This document shows positions 59,865-64,000 of a DNA stretch of 64,000 nt, in pieces. A program made the position numbers and the translations under genes. Source of the stretch: Gammaproteobacteria bacterium (GTDB lineage Bacteria; Pseudomonadota; Gammaproteobacteria; Thiohalomonadales; Thiohalomonadaceae); the NCBI GenBank assembly GCA_003252455.1, contig QKED01000013.1, forward strand, positions 19,168 through 83,167, given 5' to 3'. Position 1 is the stretch's first letter; every line of letters begins with the position of its first letter. The notes beneath the pieces are model-generated. The model worked only from the letters and a program-made list of their open reading frames with translations. It was not told where the DNA came from and made no database searches.

Positions 59865-60180
59865 AGCGCTGTTTGAGGTAGTGGATGATGTCGGCGGATT
59901 CGTACATCCAGCGCACCTCGCCCTGCTGCTCGATGCGCAGGCAGGGGGCCTGGAGTTTGCCGCCGTATTGGCGCAGGTCACCCGCATGTCGTGGCTCGGA
60001 ACTCACGTTGCGCACCTCGATGGGTAACCCCAGGCGGCGCATCTGCAGCAGCACGCGAATGCAGTAGGGGCAGCCGGACATGATGTAGAGGGCGTGACCG
60101 GCACTCGCCTCCAGCAGTGCCCGTTGCTGCTGCGCGCTGCGGGGGGCCAGGCCGAGGAGTGATCTGAGCTGCTTGAGCAT
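59857..60180 (-). CDS. glutaredoxin / GST-N-like protein
   Basis: A 107-residue thioredoxin-fold protein with the CPYC active site (MSGCPYCIRVLLQMRRLGL, near residues 37-40) and a cis-proline segment (LQAPCLRIEQQG), and an N-terminal amphipathic extension of about 28 residues. It is cytosolic, glutathione-linked redox. The coding end overlaps the BamA-like gene start. Confidence 0.87.
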   Translation of the reverse strand: MLKQLRSLLGLAPRSAQQQRALLEASAGHALYIMSGCPYCIRVLLQMRRLGLPIEVRNVSSEPRHAGDLRQYGGKLQAPCLRIEQQGEVRWMYESADIIHYLKQRFG

Positions 60181-60208
60181 GTGGGGTTCCGGGCGGCGGG
60201 GGAGCGGA

Positions 60209-60721
60209 CTATTTCATCCCGCCGGATGGGCCCTTGGCAAGTGCGCCCAGCTCACCGGCGGGGTAGCTGAAGGCCTGGGCGAAGCCGCCGACCAGGCGCG
60301 CAGCGGTCGGTGTAATACAGAAGAGGGCGAAGTCACCGAAGGAGAAGAGTGGTTCGGCGTCGGGTAGGCGCGCCAAGTAGGCGGCGCGGTCGGTGGCGTA
60401 GTCGGCGGCCTCCGGGTCGACACGTCGTACCTCACCCTGCAGGGTGACGCGTGCCAGGGTCTGCGGGTCGCCGTGGCCGCAGTCCGCCTCGCTGATCACC
60501 AGGGCGACGCGTGGCCGTGCCTCCAGGTGGCGGGTGTGGGCCGCCAGACGGCTCAGGTGTAGCAGCAGCCCGCCCTCGGGGTTGACGGCGTAGGCGACCA
60601 TCGAGGCGAAGGGTTGGCCATCGGGATCGAGGGTGGCGAGGGCGGCCCAGCGCTGGGTGTGGACCAACTCGACCAGGCGCGGCAGCTGTGCGCTGCGCCG
60701 TGCGGGCTCTTGCGCTTGCAT
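60209..60721 (-). CDS. pyridoxamine 5'-phosphate oxidase-like FMN-binding protein (HugZ-like)
   Basis: A 170-residue split-barrel protein of the PNPOx/HugZ superfamily: RWAALATLDPDGQPFASMVA, LLLHLSRLAAHTRHLEARPR and the LPDAEPLFSFGDFALFCI tail. It probably binds FMN; relatives of HugZ degrade heme, but this protein lacks the long C-terminal domain of full-length HugZ, so heme use is not claimed. Located five bases downstream of the next unknown gene. Confidence 0.85.
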   Translation of the reverse strand: MQAQEPARRSAQLPRLVELVHTQRWAALATLDPDGQPFASMVAYAVNPEGGLLLHLSRLAAHTRHLEARPRVALVISEADCGHGDPQTLARVTLQGEVRRVDPEAADYATDRAAYLARLPDAEPLFSFGDFALFCITPTAARLVGGFAQAFSYPAGELGALAKGPSGGMK

Positions 60722-60725
60722 GGGG

Positions 60726-61055
60726 TTACTCCGGAAAGAGGCCGCTCAGGGAGCGGTAAGTGAAGACGAAACGGCCCGCGTCGATATCGATGAGCAGACA
60801 GCCATCGTGACCGATAGCGTAGTCCTCCCACGCCGGGGCGGTGCAGTTTTCGTGGCACTCGTCGGAGCCGCGCGGGGAGATGAGGTCGCGCTCACGGTCG
60901 TACCAGGAGAGGCCCATGGAGAGCCCCTCGCCCAGGGTCGCCTCGGCCTGTGCATCGGCCAGGCGCTTGGCGGCGTTGAAGTCGAGCGGGGGCGTGCCAC
61001 TGTGCAGATAGAGGCGCTGAAGCGGGTCTTGATAACTTTCGTTTATCGATTTCAT
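60726..61055 (-). CDS. hypothetical protein, 109 aa, divergent from sat
   Basis: A 109-residue soluble protein beginning MKSINESYQDPLQRLYLHSG with conserved-looking SWYDRERDLISPRGSDECHE and FVFTYRSLSG segments and two cysteines. The pattern is reproducible protein-like (mixed charges, no low complexity), but no family was recognised. It is divergent from sat by 268 bases and four bases upstream of the FMN-binding gene. Possible sulfur-metabolism link is positional only. Confidence 0.7.
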   Translation of the reverse strand: MKSINESYQDPLQRLYLHSGTPPLDFNAAKRLADAQAEATLGEGLSMGLSWYDRERDLISPRGSDECHENCTAPAWEDYAIGHDGCLLIDIDAGRFVFTYRSLSGLFPE

Positions 61056-61261
61056 AAGTTGAAGCGCTTTATCACAGTTTTTATGGGTCTATTAATAATT
61101 TAACCGCACTCCCGGGGGCCTTGGACGGTCTCGCTCGGTTGTCGATGCCAACGTAAATAGTCTCGTTAAATCATCCAGATAGAGCCAGCTCATGGGCCGA
61201 TGCAGGGCGCTTGGAGGGCCCCCCGGGGAGTCCTACCCGGTAACGGTTTTTGTGTATAGTG

Positions 61262-61303
61262 AGCGGGATTTGCGTTTTATCGAAAAGAGTAAAATAACCC
61301 GCT
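61262..61303 (+). promoter_or_regulatory. possible leader hairpin upstream of sat
   Basis: AGCGGG (61262-61267) pairs with CCCGCT (61298-61303) and TTTTA (61275-61279) with TAAAA (61290-61294), forming a two-part hairpin ending about 20 bases before the sat start codon. A TATAGT box lies just upstream (61255-61260). No known riboswitch fold was recognised. Confidence 0.3.
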
Positions 61304-61323
61304 AACCGCGACAGGAGAACAGA

Positions 61324-62511
61324 ATGATCAAGCCGCACGGTTCCGATGAGCTCAATCCGCTCTTCGTCTACGACTCCCAGAAGCACCACGAGCTGACCCA
61401 CGAGGCCGAGAGCCTCCCCTCCATGATGCTCACCTCCGCTGGCGCCGCCAACGCCGTGATGCTGGGTGCCGGCTACTTCAATCCGCTCACCGGCTACATG
61501 GACCTGGCCGATGCCATCTCCGTCGCCGAGAACATGCGCACCACCGACGGCCTCTTCTGGCCCACCCCGGTGCTCAACCTGACCGCCGACGCCTCCGTCG
61601 CCCAGGGCGCCAAGCGTATCGCGCTCAAGGACCCCAACGTCGAAGGTCACCCGATCCTCGCCGTGATGGATGTCGACAAGGTCGAAGAGGCCTCCGACGA
61701 CGAGCTCAACCTGATCGCCCAGAAGACCTACGGCACCACCGACCCCGAGCACCCCGGCGTGGCCGCCTTCATGGCCCAGGGCCGCTTCGTCATCTCTGGT
61801 TCCATCCAGGTGCTGAACTTCTCCTACTTCCAGCAGGACTTCCCCGACACCTTCCGCACCGCCACCGAGATCCGCAACGAGATCGCCGAGCGCGGCTGGA
61901 AGAAGGTCGTCGCCTTCCAGACCCGTAACCCCATGCACCTGGCCCACGAAGAGCTGTGCCACATGGCCATGGAGCGCCTCGGCTGCGACGGTCTGGTCAT
62001 CCACATGCTGCTCGGCAAGCTGAAGAAGGGCGACATCCCCGCCCCCGTGCGCGACGCCGCCATCCGCAAGATGGTCGAACTCTACTTCCCGCCGAACAGC
62101 GCCATGGTCACCGGTTACGGCTTCGACATGCTCTACGCCGGCCCCCGCGAGGCCGTGCTGCACGCCGTGTTCCGCCAGAACATGGGTGCCACCCACTTCA
62201 TCATCGGTCGCGACCACGCCGGTGTGGGTGACTACTACGGCGCCTTCGAGGCCCAGGAGATCTTCGACGGCATCCCCGCCGGGACCCTCGACATCGAGAT
62301 CTTCAAGGCCGACCACACCGCCTGGTCCAAGAAGCTCAACAAGGTGGTGATGATGTGCGAAGCCCCCGACCACACCAAAGAGGACTTCGTCCTGCTCTCC
62401 GGCACCAAGGTGCGCGAGATGCTCGGCAGCGGCATCGCCCCGCCGAAGGAGTTCTCCCGTCCCGAGGTCGCGCAGATCCTCATGGACTACTACCAGAGCC
62501 TCGACGCCTAA
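61324..62511 (+). CDS. sat: sulfate adenylyltransferase (ATP sulfurylase, Sat type)
   Basis: A 395-residue ATP sulfurylase of the homo-oligomeric Sat type, distinct from the CysD/CysN form used in assimilation. The motif QTRNPMHLAHEE (nucleotide binding) and GRDHAGVGDYYG are present; no C-terminal APS-kinase domain. In sulfur-oxidising bacteria this enzyme runs in reverse, making ATP and sulfate from APS and pyrophosphate; assimilatory sulfate activation is the alternative. RBS AGGAGAAC fixes ATG 61324. No aprAB or dsr genes are seen beside it. Confidence 0.95.
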   Translation: MIKPHGSDELNPLFVYDSQKHHELTHEAESLPSMMLTSAGAANAVMLGAGYFNPLTGYMDLADAISVAENMRTTDGLFWPTPVLNLTADASVAQGAKRIALKDPNVEGHPILAVMDVDKVEEASDDELNLIAQKTYGTTDPEHPGVAAFMAQGRFVISGSIQVLNFSYFQQDFPDTFRTATEIRNEIAERGWKKVVAFQTRNPMHLAHEELCHMAMERLGCDGLVIHMLLGKLKKGDIPAPVRDAAIRKMVELYFPPNSAMVTGYGFDMLYAGPREAVLHAVFRQNMGATHFIIGRDHAGVGDYYGAFEAQEIFDGIPAGTLDIEIFKADHTAWSKKLNKVVMMCEAPDHTKEDFVLLSGTKVREMLGSGIAPPKEFSRPEVAQILMDYYQSLDA

Positions 62512-62537
62512 GTCCCCGCGCTTAAGTTAGGCCCTGA

Positions 62538-62580
62538 ACGAGGCCCGCACCGTGTAGACGGTGCGGGCCTCGTGCGCTTT
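62538..62580 (+). terminator. intrinsic terminator of sat
   Basis: A 16-bp stem (62538-62553 with 62558-62573) with core AGGCCCGCACCGT and a GTAG loop, followed by GCGCTTTT. It lies about 25 bases after the stop. Confidence 0.85.
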
Positions 62581-62921
62581 TAGAGTGCTGAATTGCTTAT
62601 CGAAAGAGGGTCAAAGTGGCACAATGCGATGGTTCTTCCATCAATGCGTCTAGCCGCCTGAAGCCGAAGCAGCCCAGAGAATTGCAACATACTGATTATT
62701 ATGAATAATTTCAGTGACGCCCGTTGCTAGACTGCCTCACGGACAGTAACGAAGCATAACTCACTTCCAATAAACTCCCGAACAGTCAGGAATGATCACT
62801 AAGCATGGCCCCAAATAGTTTTGACTATGGTAAATGCTACGCAAGTAATCTCTTACGTTATTTCAAGACCTGGTACCGTTTCTGCGACCGCACACGCCCC
62901 CATGCTGCTACAAGGATGATT

Positions 62922-63080
62922 TCTCGCTCCCACGCTCAGCGTCACGGCCATTAAGTTAAGGTGAATCCTCTGCTGGGCGTCCGGTGCGCCTCCTGCGTCG
63001 GCGCACCCTATGACTCTTGTCATTGGCTCGTACTGAATTCAGGCGAGGTCCGCATTCCTACGCGGAGCGTGGGAACGAGA
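62922..63080. repeat. inverted-repeat element, REP/MITE-like
   Basis: A 21-base sequence at 62922-62942 (TCTCGCTCCCACGCTCAGCG followed by T) recurs inverted at 63060-63080 with two mismatches. The right copy can itself fold around a TCC loop as (A)CGC / GCG(T). The 117-base interior holds a further hairpin (GTGCGCC / GGCGCAC). It has no ORF, and a non-autonomous mobile or REP-like element is the likely identity. Confidence 0.5.
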
Positions 63081-63086
63081 TAAACT

Positions 63087-63821
63087 GGGTGTCCTAGCTA
63101 CTCTGGACCAAATTTTGGGTTAGCCGAAGAGGTGACCATTTCTTACTAGGGTGTCCTTGCTACTTCCCCGAACCTTGATAAAACTTCATATTCACAATAA
63201 AAACACCGTCAACTTCACACTCGACACCCCTTTCATAAAAAGGCAAATAACAAGCCAAAGGCTTTGTTTCGTTGAGCGAGATCTCAAAACCATCATCTTT
63301 CACCTCAAACCTCTGTATTGGATTATCTTTATCAAACCAATAAATTCCTCCTTCGCTCCCATTTATGCAGTCAACTTTCATTAACTCAAGATAATTGCAA
63401 TCTATGCTTTTGTTGGCAAGCATGGTTCCCGTACGCCCCCAAATCACTATTTGGCTTGAGTTTCCAAATCGAACCTCAGAAAGACCAATAATATATTTTG
63501 ACTCTTCGTCAATCCATATGCGCCTGAGTGGAGGAGATAATTTGAAAACACACTGTTCAATATCAGCCTTATCCTGAATACAGATATAGCTAACATCACC
63601 GCCATCCAACAAGTTGTGAGCATGATAAACCCTCAACTCCTTACTTTCAGCCAAGAACACATTGATTGTTTGGTTAGGGGCAACTGCATGTACACAGTCA
63701 ATCGGAAAAAACACAGCGACCATTAATAATAACTTTTTCATGGCACTTGAATTGGCTTCTCTGCATTAGTAGACGATTCGTTCCCTATGGCCACCATACT
63801 TCCCGTTGGGTGTCCTGGCTG
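63087..63821. repeat. three GGGTGTCCTxGCT short direct repeats around the orphan ORF
   Basis: Copies at 63087-63100 (GGGTGTCCTAGCTA), 63149-63162 (GGGTGTCCTTGCTA) and 63808-63821 (GGGTGTCCTGGCTG). The second and third flank the orphan secreted-protein gene, and the second overlaps its stop codon. Spacing is 62 and 659 bases. Origin unknown. Confidence 0.5.
63160..63741 (-). CDS. orphan secreted protein, AT-rich, unknown
   Basis: 193 residues with a signal peptide (about 1-19, MKKLLLMVAVFFPIDCVHA), followed by a beta-rich mature part with several cysteines (SYICIQ, EQCVF, DCNYL, VDCING, LACYL, VECEVD). Base composition is much more AT-rich (about 60% A+T by eye) than the rest of the window, and codons such as ATA and AAA are frequent, so horizontal acquisition is likely. 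It lies between short direct repeats and near a transposase. The family was not recognised. Confidence 0.75.
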   Translation of the reverse strand: MKKLLLMVAVFFPIDCVHAVAPNQTINVFLAESKELRVYHAHNLLDGGDVSYICIQDKADIEQCVFKLSPPLRRIWIDEESKYIIGLSEVRFGNSSQIVIWGRTGTMLANKSIDCNYLELMKVDCINGSEGGIYWFDKDNPIQRFEVKDDGFEISLNETKPLACYLPFYERGVECEVDGVFIVNMKFYQGSGK

Positions 63822-63891
63822 TCGTATCCCGTGTGATTATGTGCCAACAAGGAGCTATCGGTGTTTTTCAAGATAGTTGTCGCGTCACCTA

Positions 63892-64000
63892 TCAAGCAGC
63901 GGCTTTGCTCTCCAGCCGCGGCTCGCTTCGCTCCGGGTTCAACCGAACCACCGGCTCCAGTTCCCAGTTCCTCGTCTTGCCGCTCCAGCGTTCTGGATAC
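63892..64000 (-). mobile_element. C-terminus of an IS3-family transposase (runs past window end)
   Basis: The minus-strand frame ends TGA at 63892 and reads YPERWSGKTRNWELEPVVRL followed by NPERSE and a Lys/Ala tail. The PERWSGKTRNW...LNPE sequence is typical of the extreme C-terminus of IS3-family (OrfB) transposases. The rest of the element lies beyond the window, so intactness cannot be judged. Confidence 0.75.

Larger units (their letters stand above)
62512..63159. other. 648-base intergenic region downstream of sat
   Basis: Contains the sat terminator, then AT-rich sequence with no gene, then an inverted-repeat element (62922-63080) and two short direct repeats. This region departs clearly from the base composition of the housekeeping genes. 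Confidence 0.65.

Noticed and set aside
60209..60721. Full heme oxygenase HugZ assignment
   Set aside because: Only the FMN-binding barrel is present; the heme-binding C-terminal domain is missing.

Overview
The window is GC-rich (roughly 63-66% G+C by eye), gene-dense chromosomal DNA of a gammaproteobacterium, probably a sulfur-oxidising relative of the Chromatiales. Evidence: UbiB, SecB, HslUV, Slt, the yibN/grxC/secB/gpsA | gpmI/envC neighbourhood of enterobacteria, a bioB-F-H-C operon, and a single-polypeptide ATP sulfurylase of the type used in dissimilatory sulfur metabolism. No rRNA, CRISPR array, prophage or plasmid function was seen. The one tRNA is tRNA-Asp(GTC).

Layout. 1-8.1 kb: ubiB (5' end cut by the window), a DUF945 protein, a YaiL-like protein, an inositol monophosphatase, a bacteriohemerythrin, a GAF protein, a MidA-type methyltransferase and a PTR1-type pteridine reductase. 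8.1-11.6 kb: an uncharacterised lipoprotein / outer-membrane barrel / redoxin-lipoprotein operon with a possible sigma-54 promoter and an upstream dyad. 11.8-20.5 kb: the conserved gpsA-secB-grxC-yibN and divergent gpmI-envC block. Into it are inserted trxC, a DUF2892 membrane protein and an ArsR regulator whose cysteine spacing matches persulfide sensors. CtpA and a DJ-1 protein follow. 20.5-28.6 kb: MoxR/DUF58/TgpA, a DUF2170-PspA stress operon with a striking twin-palindrome promoter, and a lytic transglycosylase with two solute-binding domains. 28.9-37.2 kb: tRNA-Asp, uup, slt, a candidate CsrB/RsmY-type sRNA, DUF3579, CBS, yaaA and DUF302 genes. 37.5-48 kb: glgP, an unknown protein, an M48-like pseudopeptidase, a four-gene MCE lipid-transport operon and an exported Memo-AMMECR1 fusion. 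48-53 kb: comF and bioBFHC. 53-55.2 kb: a three-gene accessory operon (small unknown protein, ATPase, DUF4435/TOPRIM protein) that looks like an OLD/PARIS-type anti-phage module inserted between bioC and hslU. 55.3-62.5 kb: hslVU, a TetR regulator, a DUF3617 protein, a small BamA-like barrel, a glutaredoxin-like protein, an FMN-binding protein and sat. 62.5-64 kb: an AT-richer accessory tail with an inverted-repeat element, short direct repeats, an orphan secreted protein and the C-terminus of an IS3-family transposase.

The genes best worth following up are the ATPase/DUF4435 operon, the candidate GGA-rich sRNA downstream of slt, the persulfide-sensor module in the yibN block, the redoxin/barrel operon with its dyad, and the twin-palindrome PspA promoter. 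All functional statements rest on motif recognition and gene order read by eye; no database search or folding calculation was run.
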